Program-made: the position numbers and the translations under genes | NCBI GenBank assembly: GCA_947568835.1 | Contig: OX387602.1 | Location: 3,132,570 to 3,196,569, forward strand | Direction: 5' to 3' | Length of the DNA stretch: 64,000 nucleotides | Source: Protonemura montana | Taxonomy: Eukaryota; Arthropoda; Insecta; Plecoptera; Nemouridae | Notes under the pieces: generated by a model | Database searches by the model: none | The model's input: only the letters and a program-made list of their open reading frames with translations | What the model was told of the DNA's origin: nothing | Shown: positions 26,110 to 40,600 of the stretch, in pieces | Layout: every line of letters begins with the position of its first letter | Numbering within the stretch: position 1 is the stretch's first letter

Positions 26110-29100
26110 GTGCCGCATGGCCAGATTTCAAAACAGTGCGTCGTTAAACACCACAAATAAATATAATACAACATCATACGATTGTTTTAAATGTATGATT
26201 ATTCCATGTACCCAACTGCTCGACTGCTCGACTGCGTTCAACTGCACAATCTTCCGCACAGCTTTGTTTGCCTGCTTTTATTATTTAAAGTTAAAAATCT
26301 ATACCTGCTCTACGGTTCAGCCATATGTCTATTTCCCTTGTTGATGTCGGAGGACAAGGTATTATTTTTACATAAAATACCCAATAAAATAATATCTCCA
26401 GGGTTAGGTTACTTTACCTAGGTAGTAGGTTTGACTTGTAGTTTAATGTTTAAATTATGTTCGTATTGCAAACCGTTAGCGAAATATTAATTAGTAAAAT
26501 TCAAAACTAGTTCTGGTTTTTAGGTAAATTAAACTGCACACCCAAAACAAAGAAACGGTTAGATTGCTTGGCGGATAAAAACAATTATTAAACTTTGTCT
26601 CGCTTTTTCAAAGAGCTAGTGATCCAACCAACCTTGACAATGCAGGCAACAGAGATATTCTGTCAAGACGAATAAGAAATGGCGAATTAAAGATGAGAAA
26701 CGCGATTGCAGGTAATTGTTCCGATTTGTTCATTGGCAGAAACCAAAGCATAATAAATAAATAAAAAAAACATACCTTCTCCGAATATATTATAATGTGA
26801 GCGCTATATGTGAAGTGTACTTAATCCTCTGAGCTAAATGAACTGGACATAGAGGTACACCTATAATGGACAATTACGCTAATTGCTTTTCTCTGGCAGC
26901 GAAATTGAGTGATTGGAGCAATGAAAAAGAATACACTCGCTAGCTTTGTTATAATTACAAATTATATAAAGATTTACATGCGAATTAAGCGCCATTGACA
27001 AGATCATAAAACTATACCACCACAACCACAATGTATATAAAGATGAAATGGAGACGTGCAACTCGTTGCGCAGGAGGCAGCATAATCGCCGGTGTAATAC
27101 CTTTACACCGTCCTTCAACTCTTCGAAAATGGGAGGCAAAAAGCACCAAAACAATGGATGCAATTCGAGCGCGCTGCTGCAGCTTCTTGCATGAAACTAG
27201 CTGGTCGATGAATGACGACTGCACGCTCCATTCGATACCCCATTGGCTCGCTGTTGCACGCTCGATGCAAATGCAGTTGCAGATACCTCTTGCCAGCACG
27301 CTATACTGACCATGCACGAGTTTTCACAAGAGCAGACCATTCTTCGGAGAGTCTTGTATCTAGCGGGCAGACGATCAAAAAGCAGAGTTCATGACCAACA
27401 ACGACCAGACCTTAAACAATGCAAAACTCGTGATATACCCGTCCTTGATGGCTTTACAAGTTCAATCTGTCAGTGGTGCTGCCTGCGCTGCGGTGCATCG
27501 ATAGATTTTTAGCGACTCGTTGTATGCAGTGCAAGATGCCGTATGGTTTCGGAAGGACACGATGAAAGCTGATTCCTAATGCATATGCTACATCATATTC
27601 TAAAAGCTTTAGCTTTGTCAAAATTCATATTGCAGTGTGGTCGCCAATTGTATTCAAGCACCCGAAAGATAGGCAAATTCGATGGAAAGAGCGATGGGTG
27701 GCCTACCTCTGAGGCGTTCACAAGACGTGTTTGGATGAAACTGTATAGCCAGTTATTTGGGAATCAGCGTACGTCGGAATAAACCTACACAATTAAAATC
27801 ACGCTGGGTGGCAAACTGTTTTGTCGTTTGTGCCAATGTTTCTTCCTGCATCCATCGATTTCCCGAAACTCTGTGTGCTAGCAATCCCGTTCCTTCCGGC
27901 GTCCAAAAACGATTCGTGGATTTTGATCTCTAACGCATGTGAGTTTTTAACACCGAATACCAGTCGACGAAACGCACGCAATGGAAGTTCCAATAAATGA
28001 TTAAGTGCAGTTTATTTTATATGGCATTCGACAGTCAGACATATTTATTGCTGAAATTTTATGGCACCATTCGGCCAATTTAAATTTCCGTGCAAAAGTA
28101 CACACCGCAAGGTGGTATGGTAAACATTGGAACACATGGAACACATTTGTGGTTTACTTTGTTCTGCATCTAACCTTAGCGCTCATAAATGGGTGGTATG
28201 TCAAAGTTCAAGATACTAAAATCAAAGGACATCATCGTCTTCAGTCTTCACACTGAGGAGGATCGAAGTGCAATGGGTGGTCTTTGACGTCCATGAGAAT
28301 ATCATCGTAACAGGAAGCGCGAGACACTCGTTGCAGATCCACATTGTACTTGTACAGAGACAAATAGGTTATCTGGCATTTTTGATGGATCGCAACGATA
28401 ATGGAAGTCATGCTCCGACCACTCAATCCATTCTCTATTCTTCGTCCAAACACACCTTGAAATCTACTCGTATCAAAACTCTAAACAACAGTTAGAATAA
28501 GAATTCGTTGTTCACTCGAAAACTTTTTGTGCATTTTCTTTACACTACATTGTTTCGTGCTTTTGGCTCTTTTGACTCTCTGTTCGGCATAATATTGGGA
28601 GCTGCGGCCATGGCCTAGGGCGATTCACAGCAGGCATCCGCTGATGTACACTCATTATAGCCGGTGCTACGAAATGGGTTCTAAAGTTGCAGCATTCTAC
28701 CCTTTCATTGCATCCATCTCCTCACAATTACTGGCCGATTCTTCATACATGTTAAGCTACTGGTCATCCCGACTACCGTTATTTGGTCCATCAGCACAGC
28801 ACCCAGACAGCCCCCCTGCCACCCATGCCGTGATTATCTTCACAGCAGACAATGCAAGATAATACAAATTGCACTGCAATCCATTTCGAGGCATAATTTG
28901 CAATTTGCCACATCACAAGGATCGAAGCCGAAGAGCTGAAAGGTGGCCGAGGCATCGTGGCTCGGTCAAGAGGTGCTAAGTACAAGTGGTACGTACGTTG
29001 ACGTGGGAAACAGGCCGACGCCCCGTGCAGTAGAATCGGCCGGGTCAGACCGGCCAGTGCACAGGTACCTCGGTGTTCGGCGCCTGGTGAGCGACGCTGG

Positions 29101-31836
29101 TGTCATGTCGCCTCGCCGCGCCGGTACGCACGATGCGTAGACGCAACGCACGCTTGATGGGCGGCCGTCCCCAATCGTTTACCTCTCAACTCGATGCGAC
29201 GATCAAGCCTGCTGGTGATCTGCTGCTCGGCACCATATAATCACCGCGCATCGACGCACCTTATGTAAAATAAGATACTTTCAATCTCATCATCTCTCAG
29301 ATCAAAATTAAATCAAGCCCGAAGGGATTTAAATTGTATGGTAATTGTTTCATCGCGTTATTATGGTGATTATCAAAATCGTCTAAGTAAACTTTTTCAT
29401 CCCTCTTAATCTACCAAACATGAAAATTGCCACAAAAAAATTGATTCTACGAACACGATCCGGGTCTTCGTTCTCCTGACATAATTTTCATCATAAAATG
29501 GCTAAATTTGGTCAATTTTCCCTTTTACTTTATTATACCTTCTTTATGGCTAGTTTACAGCTCACATATATCTATCTGAATTCACGCATAAAATGTATGT
29601 GATCTTACCAGCATAAAGTATCATAAAAAAGCATAAATAATGCATTCCCAGTACTACCTGTACCTGTACCTGTACCGGACAAGCTGTGTGGGCGAGCGCA
29701 CTCTGCCTGCACACGACCGAGCAGGGCTCTCGAGAATCAAATGTGTGTGCCAATTTGTGCGAACGCGTAGCATAAGCGATGAGCAAGAGTTCAGTCGATG
29801 AGAAGTACATCGCGCCGTGGCATGTGGCCTGGGATGAAGTCAGGACAGACGGCAGCAGCACGTTGTCGCAAGCACCAGGAATGCTTGGACGTCGATCTGG
29901 CCTGGCTGCCTGACCGTCGTCGTCATCGTCCACGCTCATGAGGTTCTCACGAGACGATGCCCGCAGCCACCATGCCGGTATACTCCCCGTGGCCGACGTC
30001 TCGCTACGCTAACAAAATGCGCAATTTCATATGGAGCGACCAACCTACAAGTGGGTGACACACTTTAAGATGTATTCTCGACGCAAACATCGCAAAGACG
30101 TAATGGACTTTGATCAACGGTCACCGATGCTAATTGAGGCGATTACGACCATAAAAGCAACTAGATGTGGACTGCAGATTGTAATATATGCATCGTCGTC
30201 GTCGACGATGTCGTCTGTGTGTTTTATAGACTGCATGATGTCTTAGAGTCGAGGTAGGTATGGCAAAGAGTACAGACAATTTTAATCAGAGGACACAATC
30301 ATTCGAATGTACGCGGTCGCCGTTCTTCCGGAGATGACAAGATCGCGGAGAGACGCTGCGAGAATTCCTTGCGCATTAAAACCATTCAAGCCGAACAAAA
30401 ACAACGGTAAAACGCGCTGTTGGTCGATCAATAATTGGCAAGTGGCATTCAAATCACAGTATAGAGGTGCTATGCTGCCAGGCCACACAAAGCTAACCCG
30501 TACTACTGGTACGGGGTTTTATGCATTAGCGTCGAAAACATCATTTGCATGATGGCTGTGAAAATGTCGGATGTCGGCTCGGCAGATCGAATGGGAAATC
30601 TCTGTGAATGACGGGGAAGTTTTATGGCGTGTGGTTGGGGCGTGGCTGGGTAGTAAGGAAATGCTGGACTTGCCAATAAGTCAGATTTACTTAGAAGCTG
30701 GTCGCTAGTTCGCAGAACGTTCAATGCCTATTCTACAGAGAATTTTTTTTTGGCAGGCACTGGCAAATTTATCAAACGCACCTCAATTTACATAATAAGG
30801 TAAACACCGGGGCAAAGTACAATGTAGATTGAAGATTTATGTCTGTACGGAATAGAATGTACTCCGACGATAAGTATGAAAACTGTTGAATCTGTCAAAA
30901 TAATTGGCACGACTCGTATATTGATTATAGGTATCACGAAACCCCGAAATGAGGCTAGAGGACGCCGTCAATGAATGAGCGGCCAAGAGTTAGTCCGTCG
31001 CCGCACGATGCATCGACAATTAGCAGGCCGAAAAAGCGTCCGCCGCCGCACTGTCAACGCCTTCCTGCTTGTTTTGACCATGCCACAAGTCTGCCAACAC
31101 GGTGACCAGCCACGACGTTATCAATCTTTTCATTAGCCTACTTTTTATTGCAGTCACCTTGACTTGGAAAGAATAACGGTCTCTTGAATTATAAGAAAAA
31201 GTGGCGCTAAAAAATGTTCCAACAAAGCTCGTGCCGTGGTATTCTTTGTGGGACTAACGGCCATGAGGTGGACAGTATTGAGAACTATAACGGGTGCTAA
31301 TGCACTTCCCGCTGGTCTTCGTCAATGAACAGAGCTCGACAAACAAAACGTGCCTACATTTCCTTCGCAGCTTTGTGTTACCTGGTAGTTTTCCTAGTCG
31401 CTGTGCTCCCTGGAAATGTCTGCTATGCAAGCTTCTTTGCTATGCCGCGATCCTTGCAAATGGGACAGAAGGATATGCGCTCCTAGAATGAAAGGAGATA
31501 GAAATAACCCGCTGCTGCTGCTAGATATGCATTTTTTAGTTTCAAACCGTTTTCAAAGAGCTTCAGAAAATGTAGTTAATTCGTAATGGGGTAATATCCA
31601 AATTTACTATCCAACGCCTCGAATTGAGTAGAAGAGACATTTTCTCTCCTGCAAGGTTGCTGTAAGCACTCGTCCTTCATTCTTCTTCCCATCCCCTGAG
31701 CAGTGGGCACACAAACGCGCATTTAGGCAAAAGGATTCAAGGAAAGGATTTTTATGACAAAACTTAATGGCTGTGTTAATGGAATATTGTAGGTTAGTAC
31801 TACATACAAGTATAAAGCTTTCATCTTGAGCACGAA
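26110..31836. other. Gene-poor stretch before the SMG6 3' end
   Basis: No supported gene. It has an (ACCTGT)3.5 repeat at 29,656-29,676, a CGT/ACG palindrome near 30,191, and modest GC-rich pockets near 28,950-29,200. Confidence 0.55.
29656..29676. repeat. (ACCTGT)n hexanucleotide repeat
   Basis: Three and a half perfect units. Confidence 0.9.
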
Positions 31837-33125
31837 TTTATTTAGTTCTTAATCATAATTGATAACATTCAATCATATTATTTAGATTCTCATAATCATG
31901 TACATAAAAATGTTACTCACTTTACCTGAGACAAACTGTAAGTAGTATATAACAACATTATTATAATATATTTGCAATTCATCGTAATGCGAGAGAAGAT
32001 CAATATCAGCCATGAAATTCGCATTGCAATCAGTCCATTAAAGTAGTAACATCTACCTCTCTTTAGAGACTTAATAATTAAAACAATTAGGTCCATCTAC
32101 TCACAATGGTCGGTTTTCTTCAATAATTATATCATAATTAAATACATAATGATATCAATGAAAAGTGTATTAAGATGCCTACTGGCTAAGGACACTATTA
32201 CACAGGGACATAGCATACGGTTTTTTCCACCAAGGATTGTTCCTACATTGGTATTTTCGTAATATTCATTGCTCCGATCATAATATCGTGTAGGAAAAAG
32301 AGAATACAATTAATTAATAAAGTAGTTGTTACGGGTGCTAGCCTAGTGACCCTACAAACATGTGTGACAGTAAATTCAGTGGCTCCAATACACTGACATT
32401 TGTTGACAGGACATTCTGTACCCTAAAGGCAAAATCCAACCGAGCAGTGTATTCAATTGTAAACATACAGAACACTTCAATATTTAAAACAAATGTTTAA
32501 ATTTGGTTGCTTAACCACTGATATCACTCAATAAAAAGGAGACGATTGAGTTAAGAAAGTAAATAGGCTGAAAATTTCACGCAGCATTCAGCGGAATTGG
32601 CGGAATGTAAGCTAATTTTGCAAACTCACAACCGAAATAACCTACAGGCAACGGAGAAGCTGTAAAAACAACATAAAATCTAGCTATAACCTAGACGAGA
32701 AAAATCTTTAAAATAAAACCGGTGAACAGTTAACGCTGCAAAAAAGCACAACAGATGCATTACATATCATGGGATAAAGTGACCAAATGTCACTGACACA
32801 CTTACAAAATATTCAAACAAAAATGATGCAAATAAAATCATTTCTATGAAAATAAAACTGAATAGAGAAAATAAAATAATGTATAAATAAAAAAATAATT
32901 GACAGTAAATCGAAAGGCCTTTCCAACCTTGAGAAAATTCAAATTTCTGGCCTGTTTTAAATATGCAGCAGAGTTTAGCTCAGACTTGCTCAGACTTGCT
33001 CATCCCAAACTTGTCACCAGCAATCATCGCAGCTTCGGGGAAAATCTCTAGCATTAATTACCAGAAGGCGAGAAACATTTATAAAAAAAGGAAAAGAAAC
33101 GCACGACTCTCCAAACGGACTTACT

Positions 33126-33138
33126 GCCGCCATTTTGG
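33126..33138 (+). promoter_or_regulatory. Pho/YY1-type site
   Basis: GCCGCCATTTTGG matches the YY1/Pleiohomeotic GCCAT core with its usual flanks. It lies in the SMG6 3' region, so a promoter role is not evident. A short motif; chance occurrence cannot be excluded. Confidence 0.3.
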
Positions 33139-33212
33139 TTTGTCTGGTGGCAACGCTCCGCGACCTCTTCCGAAGGGCGGGCGGCCAGGTCCGTCAGTTC
33201 GTTCTGCGTTTC

Positions 33213-33238
33213 CTAACCGCCGCGGCGGCGGTGGTTAG
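33213..33238 (-). other. Hairpin in SMG6 3' UTR
   Basis: CTAACCGCCGC and GCGGTGGTTAG (plus strand) form an 11-pair inverted repeat around a GGCG loop, with one G-T position that is a mismatch in the SMG6-sense RNA. It is nearly all GC in the upper stem and sits 41 nt after the stop codon. Confidence 0.5.
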
Positions 33239-33279
33239 CAAAAGGCATTTAGGGTAGCATCTTGCACGAGCCGTGGGGT

Positions 33280-33410
33280 TCAGCCCAAGTCGGCCCATTT
33301 AGCAAAGACCGGCACTTCGCGCACGGGAATATCCCGCGCCAACGCCTTCACTCTCAGGTTCCGGTCCTCCGTCAACAGAACCACCTCGCGGTACAGTCTC
33401 CGAGGCTCCC
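33280..33410 (-). CDS. SMG6: SMG6 coding exon 11 (PIN domain end and stop)
   Basis: Residues 1696-1738. The block LYREVVLLTEDRNLRVKALA is nearly identical to the human C-terminus. D1711 (codon 33364-33366) is the third catalytic-site Asp. The TGA stop is at 33280-33282. Acceptor TTGTAG|GG. Confidence 0.95.
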
Positions 33411-36400
33411 CTACAACCAAAACAAAGACTGCAATGAGCACAAATCCCCCGAAAGCTGCACACTGTCGAAGGGGAGGCAGCAGATCACTTACCGGCTTTG
33501 TGCAGGTCTCGGCCGGACACTGCGCTGAGGTTGAGAGCGGTAGTGAGAATCCTGTCGTCGTTACGCTCTTCACCGTCCGTGTCCTCCTCCATGGCAAATG
33601 TGGTGGACGCGAGGATAGTCCCTCGCGACGTCACGCAGCGGACGGAGGGGTGCCGGGCACGCAGGAACGCCAGTGCACTGCGAGCGCATTCACCCACGCG
33701 ACACACTGAAGCAGACTCCTGGCGACCCTTGCCTCCGCGCGATAAACCCTCCAGCTCCTTGAACACTGCAATGAAAATCCAGACAAAAACCACGTCAGGA
33801 AAAATGTTGAAAATGCTTTGCCAAGGACAAGTGATGGGATTCTAGGTAAGTAGTAGCTTGCTTGAAAGTTGCTTGTATGTTATATGCATCCAGATTAAGT
33901 TGCGAGGGGATTAACACATTGTTGCTAATTTCTGCAAAATATCGTTGCTGATACTCTGGGGGCTTGTAATCCATCATACCAGTCGTTTGCGAGTGCTAAC
34001 AGGAAACTGAGGAGATGAGTAATTCAGTGGCAGCCGGTGACCGCTTCTAATGGTACAGAGGCAGATTAATCCTATTCAACGTAATGTAAGGCTAGTGAGC
34101 CTTAGGAAGTTCATGAATAGCAGTAATTGATTGTGGAAATATTGATTCCCGTATCTACCCGTACATTTGGGAATTAAGTGGCAAGCCGTAATTCACAGGC
34201 AAAGTCATTTACCACCGTCGTGTTTAGAAGTGATTTGGACCTTAACTTGACACATTCGTTTGAGAAGCATTAAGAACCCGCCACAGCTTTGAATATTTAG
34301 TTCATTACTTGTATAGAGGGCAGTGTTAAACGCATCCGGGGGAGTAATACGGGACGCGGTGTGCATTTTCCCTTTCCACACATTTTCTACCGTGTCACAA
34401 GGGGAGTGTATCACGTGGGTGTCTAGCTATGCGTCTGGAGATTTGATTGGGAACCATAAGATACTGAATGTATAAGCCGATTTGCGATAAAAATGTTCCG
34501 AGAATCGCTAATACCAGAGCCATTTAACTCAAAAATCCATCTGATGCTAATAATTGAATTTTGAAAATTTTTAAAGCACCATTACATTTGGCTCTGAGAC
34601 CTGATTTCAAATCAGTTTAAATTTTTGTTCTAATGTTGAAACTACCCTCTCTAGCATCAATTTACCGTGATCAACCAGCAAGGTTACTGGGCTGCTCGTG
34701 CTCCATCTCGCCAAACCATCGTAATCGCCTGGCGATATTATTATAAAACCTAGTAATGCGGGAATTCCAAGAAAATCAACATTGAGATAAGCACCCGCCA
34801 AGTCAAAGTACCTATCATTTGATCGATTTCCGAAATTTGAAACAATCCACATTACTTTCCGAAATTTTCTATGCGGAAATCTTTTTTGATCGACATCCTA
34901 GCCCCAGATTTAGCGATTTGACATAATTTCTCACCCAACAATTTCAATGTGACATGGTCATGATCGTGAATTTATGCAATGAGAGGCTCCCAGCGACTTC
35001 CAAACGTGTTTTTATAAGCGATATCCACCGAGTTTATCGGGCTGCAATATGGTATGAAAATTTAGTTCAGTAGCAAGCATTTTACTTGCCGAAATAAGCA
35101 GCCGACTAGATTTTACATATCGCGTGTACGATTTATAGCTAAGAAAACTCGTTCATGACATCGCTCTGAGGTGCATTGTGACAATATTCTTTCTGTACCG
35201 AACTGAACTTCTCGGTGCAAGAAATTGAACTAATTAACGGTGTAACTAATAATGAAAATATACAACAAAGCAGGGAACAAGAAATCACCCTTTCTATACT
35301 TATTACTATTTTTTATTGATTTCTTATTGAACCACGCAGCACCAAAACTGTATGCACATGGCGCTAATGAAAGACTGGCAATTTGAATAGTCTAACAGGC
35401 CGAAAGTCCAAACGTTTTCATTGGATTTTACGTATCATGACGACATTAGGCATAAAGTTAGTAATTGAACAGACCACTGCCATCCCATTATGCCGCACAA
35501 GTTGACGCTAAATTTTGCCGATGATATTTCTCAAGACTCGGGCAGCCTTTGAATCTGGAAAGATTGAATGTGTTGCTCGCTCAGTCACTGCAGTCGCTCG
35601 GCAATTATTATAATCCTGAGCTATTTCCGTCGTGCGCTAGGAATTCGAATGCGATAACGCTGCTTCGACAGCCGCGAGAGGGGAAAAACTAGCAGTTTTT
35701 GGACAGAGAATTGCATCGATTCACCTCTATGTTTACAATTAGGTAATGCTCGTGTACCGCCTAGCTCATTAAAGATAGAGCGTTCGTGATTTTTTTCAAA
35801 ACAAATATTTACATAATCTAGTGTTCGGTCTTCGTTTTTATACGAAGTTTGCACTCCGAAAAAAGATATCAGCAATTTTGATAAAAAAATATAAAATGCA
35901 TTTATGTGTGAACCAAATCGAATTTCGAAAAAGTCGTGGGCAAAAAACATGGTTTCTGTGTCAACAACATAAGTGTTTAATTTCAAGTTTGTAGCTCAAG
36001 TCGTTTCGTGGCAATCTTGGCATAGGCTGAAAAACAGTCCCATCTTCTTCGGTCAATTGCATAAAGAATATTGATTGGAACCGATTGAAATGTACAGGGC
36101 GGTAGGAGAACACATGCACCTATCCAAAGAATTTTGAATCATATTTTTAGGCCAAACGATACGGCAGCTGTGAACAAAAGATGTGAAATTGTAGCGAAAT
36201 GTTGCATTGTGAATCGACGGAGAGGATTAGATGATTATAATCAAAAATAATCGCTGTAGCATATCCTTAAGTGCATCTTGTGCCTGAGCAGATATTTAAC
36301 CACACTTAGATATGAGATGCAGCAAAGAAAAATGTTGCTTTTAAATGAGAAAAAATATATATTGCCACATTAAATCGTTTTACGTTTCGTGTTTGCTGTA

Positions 36401-37650
36401 CTGTCCGCCGGTTTAAAATTGATAGCAACATTAAAAAAGCAGCGTCTGGGTCGTGGCTCAACCCGTACAACAATTACTGGCCAGAGAAGAAATTGCCCTC
36501 GTTTGTCATAGGTTTTACGCAACATTCCCTCGTTGTCATTCTCGGTAAAAACAATATAATATCAGCTCACATCACAACTAGAGTGATTTGTTCAAAGAAA
36601 ACTATTTATTGTGCTGCTATCATTACGATTAGCGTCCGGCACTGGCCTCGACCCCGGCGCCACGGCAAACGAGCACGGTACACACAAGGGACGAGGACGC
36701 CGTCGGCGTTTCCCGCAACCTGCGCGCCGCCGCGCCGTGTCATCGACCCTCTGTGTCTATTCCGAGCGCCCGCACTGAGCATGGACCACAGCATCGCCAT
36801 CGATGCACGCATTCGCGGGAAGAGCGCACGGCAGCGCCAGGGAAACACTCTCGTGCGTGCGACGCCAACAGCGTCGGCGCCGACCTGACAAACTTCTGAG
36901 TGGCACTACGCGCAAGGTCGACACATGGCAATTATTAGCTTTTTAACCGTCCGCAAAAACGACTTGACGCGGTCGATTGGATGGACCACTTCCTCAATCG
37001 CGTAGGAGCTACACGCGAACACCGAAAACTTTTCGGCAGGTAGCTAGAAACCTATTCTGAAAAGAATCGAACAGCCGAGATGGTGGCGATTGGCGGACCA
37101 GCCTAGGTGATCGCTGGGAATTTGAATCATAGGATTTCTTAACGGAACGGGTGACTTACCAATGAGCGGAACGGTGAGGGTGTAGAGGTGGATCGGCGAG
37201 CCCGCGTGGGCGATTTTCTGCAGCTGTTGCAGGTAGTCGATGAAGCAGTTCGTGTCGGGCACCAAATAGTGCGGCTTCACCTCGACCTCCACGCTGACCA
37301 CAGAGTCGCGGAGGATCGCCTGCGGGCACACAAATAGTCGACACCCTCTCAAACCAACATCAAGTTCACGAAATCACACGACAGCACAAGGTTGTGCCGT
37401 CTCTTGTGACGACTGAAACGAGGATGCACTTCTTTTCCAAGACTCCACTGACCGAGGCGACGAACTGGGCACATTTTTGCCGCTTGGCATCCGCAGATTG
37501 GCACCTGTCACACTCTGCTAGAATGGCATTATTATTCATTCCCTTGGATCATTATATCGCTCAACCCAATCAAACACATTTCCCAGCACTCGCCTTTGTA
37601 TTCTCACCACGTTTTAAAATAAGAGAACTTGCACGGAGATGCCGTAGCAA

Positions 37651-37682
<32 letters not shown>

Positions 37683-40600
37683 TAAAAGAACGTGAACATG
37701 TAAGGAATACGTTCGACAGGGAAAATAAACTGTCAAAAGAGCTAAAGTAGCACATGTTCCCGCCTCCACCGATTATACTCCAAAATTGACATATTCAGTG
37801 AAGCAAGCCGAGCCACCAACAGCCAGCAGGGCTACTCTCGACACCAAAAGACACGCTAATCGCGGCGAGTGATTGCTCGATGGCAGCTGGAAACGGTCGC
37901 GTGTGATTAGTTGATGGCCCGTGACGACGCTAGTGCCGGTGTGTTCCCTTGCAAGAAACTGTGGAGGCCATGGTCCCAATCCGCCCACTCCGATGTTTTC
38001 AAAAGTGTTTGACGCATCCAGTGTAAGCATTATCTCTGTTTCCAATGAACCATATCTCACCAACACGTTCCCAGATTCCGATGTTAGCCAGTCGTTTCCT
38101 ATCGACATGAGGAACATTGGAACCGACAATGGACCGACAAGAGCTAAAAAAAAAAAACTTTCGAAGAAATTGTTATGATCGAACAATATTTGATCTTGAG
38201 TCTTTTAAAGCCTATATTTTGTAAATGTCAACTTCACCGGCATAGCATTAACTTGTTAAAAATTTTTTACAATCAACTCATTAGATTCAGATCTTAGCTA
38301 ATCGCTTCCTAACAGCAAGAAGAGCAAGAAAAGGTTCGGTGCTAGAATCGTTACAAGGGATACGTTCGAATCTAATCAGGGTGCTGCTCGAGTAAGCCTT
38401 CGAAATCGGGATGGGTACGTTAAAAAAAAGAACGGCACGGTGCACAGAGTGATGTCGTCGCCGTGAGCACCTGCACGCAGTCCAACGGTGCATCGGACGC
38501 CTGAGGAATTCACGCGCCACAGTTGGGAATTTCAGCATGGGACGTCGTGTCCCATTGACGAATCGAGTCGCGCCGCTAAATCGCTTAGGAGACACATCGC
38601 ACGTCACTTTCGTCAGGCACATCGACACCTCGTCTCGTCGCCAACGGTTTGTAATTGATCATGATATATATGCCGCGGTCACGAGTCGTTGTTCGGTTAG
38701 AATGTAGAATGCCAAATAGGACCATCTGCAAAGAGCTGCGCCCGGCAAACGGCTGTCAATCTGATGAGATATATCCGCTTAAATGATTACACGCCCAATT
38801 AATCACAAAAATATTCAATCAACTTTTCTTGACGATCATTACTTTGACATGGCGGCTATTCAGTTGGTGCCTACACATTGGAAACGGCTTAAAATCTCAA
38901 GAGGCTTATTCGTGAACACGATACCAACTTGCGGACCACTGGTCCACTTAAATAAATCGGCAAATGCTAAGAAACTGACCGAAGTCTTTGCTCTACTATA
39001 GAATCTTAATTATGCGAAGCAGAAAAAAACTGTTTAGCAAACGTCGGTCGGTCGGAATGCAAATACCGTCGTGTCCACAATATTCTAAAGATAGCAAGAC
39101 ATGGCAGCGTCCAGGAAGTTCGACGAGCGGTGGTCACGACCCGCCCGCCGCGTCGGCGGCGTCCCGGTCAAGCGCAACGCACGGATTGCAGCGTGCAATT
39201 ACGCGAGATGAGTCGATAACAGTACTCGATAACCGAGTGATTAGCGGCCCGGGTCTTGAGTTCCCAGGGACTGACGCAGGGCACCGTGCACTTTGTCCCC
39301 TGGCTCTGGGTTTTAGTGTCGAAATCATGTTGGCATGGTTCAAGTGGAAATAAAATCACTCCTGCGGCTAACGAATCTAAAAATAAGTATTTTTTTTCCG
39401 CGATACTTCCACTCTGACTAAGATAATGTACACCCAGTTGCCGTAGCATACACCAGTCATTTAAACAGATTGTGCAATTAGCAAAGGAGAACATCTTGTA
39501 AGTGGATCACACAGAGTGGTTAGTTTAAGAATGGAGCCGCTCGGTTGGGCAAATTAATTTTCTTTTTCTAGGAAGATGCGCAACACCAGAGCCTCAGGAG
39601 CGGGAAGTACCTATACTCGTATGTTTCATCATATTTTTGGTGGAGCCGGAATATTCTCGTAGCTATATTGTAAGCCATAAATATGCGTGAGTCGACAGTG
39701 ATTAGCTTTTTTTCCCTGTTGCTGTAAAAGAGTCAAGAACCTCTTGGCTGTTTTAGTGTGCAGGTACTCTTAAATGTTAGCAACAGGTTAATAATATTCG
39801 TCTAAAAAAGAAGGTTCACAAGTAAACCGGCAGCGCTTGTTTTTCCGGCGCCGCACGCAGCAACAACGTTTAGAAATACGCTAAAAATAACGAACCTGGA
39901 ATCGAGGGGCCGCGGGGTTGTTTGGCGCACGCGAAGATCGACGTGCATTTAGCCGCATCGCCAATTAAAAACCCAAAGTTAGCCCGGGTCGACCCCGTTC
40001 AAACGACAAACAAATTCGATCCTATCGGATGTCCCTCGGATGTCGCAACCGGTACAGTGGACCCAACTTGAACTAGGACTTAGCACGCTGCCGGCACCAA
40101 AGATAGCCAGGCGCTGGATTAGCCTGAACATTGGACTGACGGAGTTTTTCAGAAATTTGGAAATTCGCAACATTTTTTGAGTCTTTTCCAATGGTCGTTT
40201 GGTAGGTGCCAACGTGTTTTCGTATACAGTATACGATATTTTGTGTGAGCCGACGGTGTGAAAATTTACGTCGTTGGGTCGACAGATCTATCTTTCGGTG
40301 GGGAAAAAATTAAAACCTCTCTTCTGGATGCAGGACAGATAAGGTGCTGAGTGTCTGTCTGCCTGAACCATCGGTTGGCCAATGGAAAGCTACCACAGTT
40401 TCCGCCGGGGGCGAGCTAGAGCACTTCCAAAGGCATTTCCGTCTCACGTCGCCGACCCCAGAGGCGCAAAGGAGGAGTATGTCGGTCGGGTCCTCACCGG
40501 CCGCGATCCGCGTGTCGTGCGTGGAAATAAACAAACACGAGTTTTTCTCTTTCGGATTCACGCCATGTAACAATGAACATAGAACAGCCTTCACGCTGCC

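Larger units (their letters stand above)
31837..33279 (-). other. SMG6: Probable SMG6 3' untranslated region with poly(A) signal
   Basis: The stretch after the SMG6 stop is AT-rich and has no coding content. The first AATAAA on the minus strand (TTTATT on plus) is at 31837-31842, about 1.44 kb past the stop, and a GT-rich run follows it on that strand. A hairpin lies 41 nt past the stop, and a 10-base direct repeat (CAGACTTGCT twice, 32981-33000) lies further on. The 3' end is inferred from the signal only. Confidence 0.4.

Noticed and set aside
26417-26440. let-7-like string (CTAGGTAGTAGGTTTG)
   Set aside because: It differs from let-7 in and after the seed, and I see no matching star arm or hairpin beside it.
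33160-33190. CCTTCGGAAG on the minus strand, as in the SINE body
   Set aside because: Only about ten bases are shared with the SINE; nothing else of the element is present.
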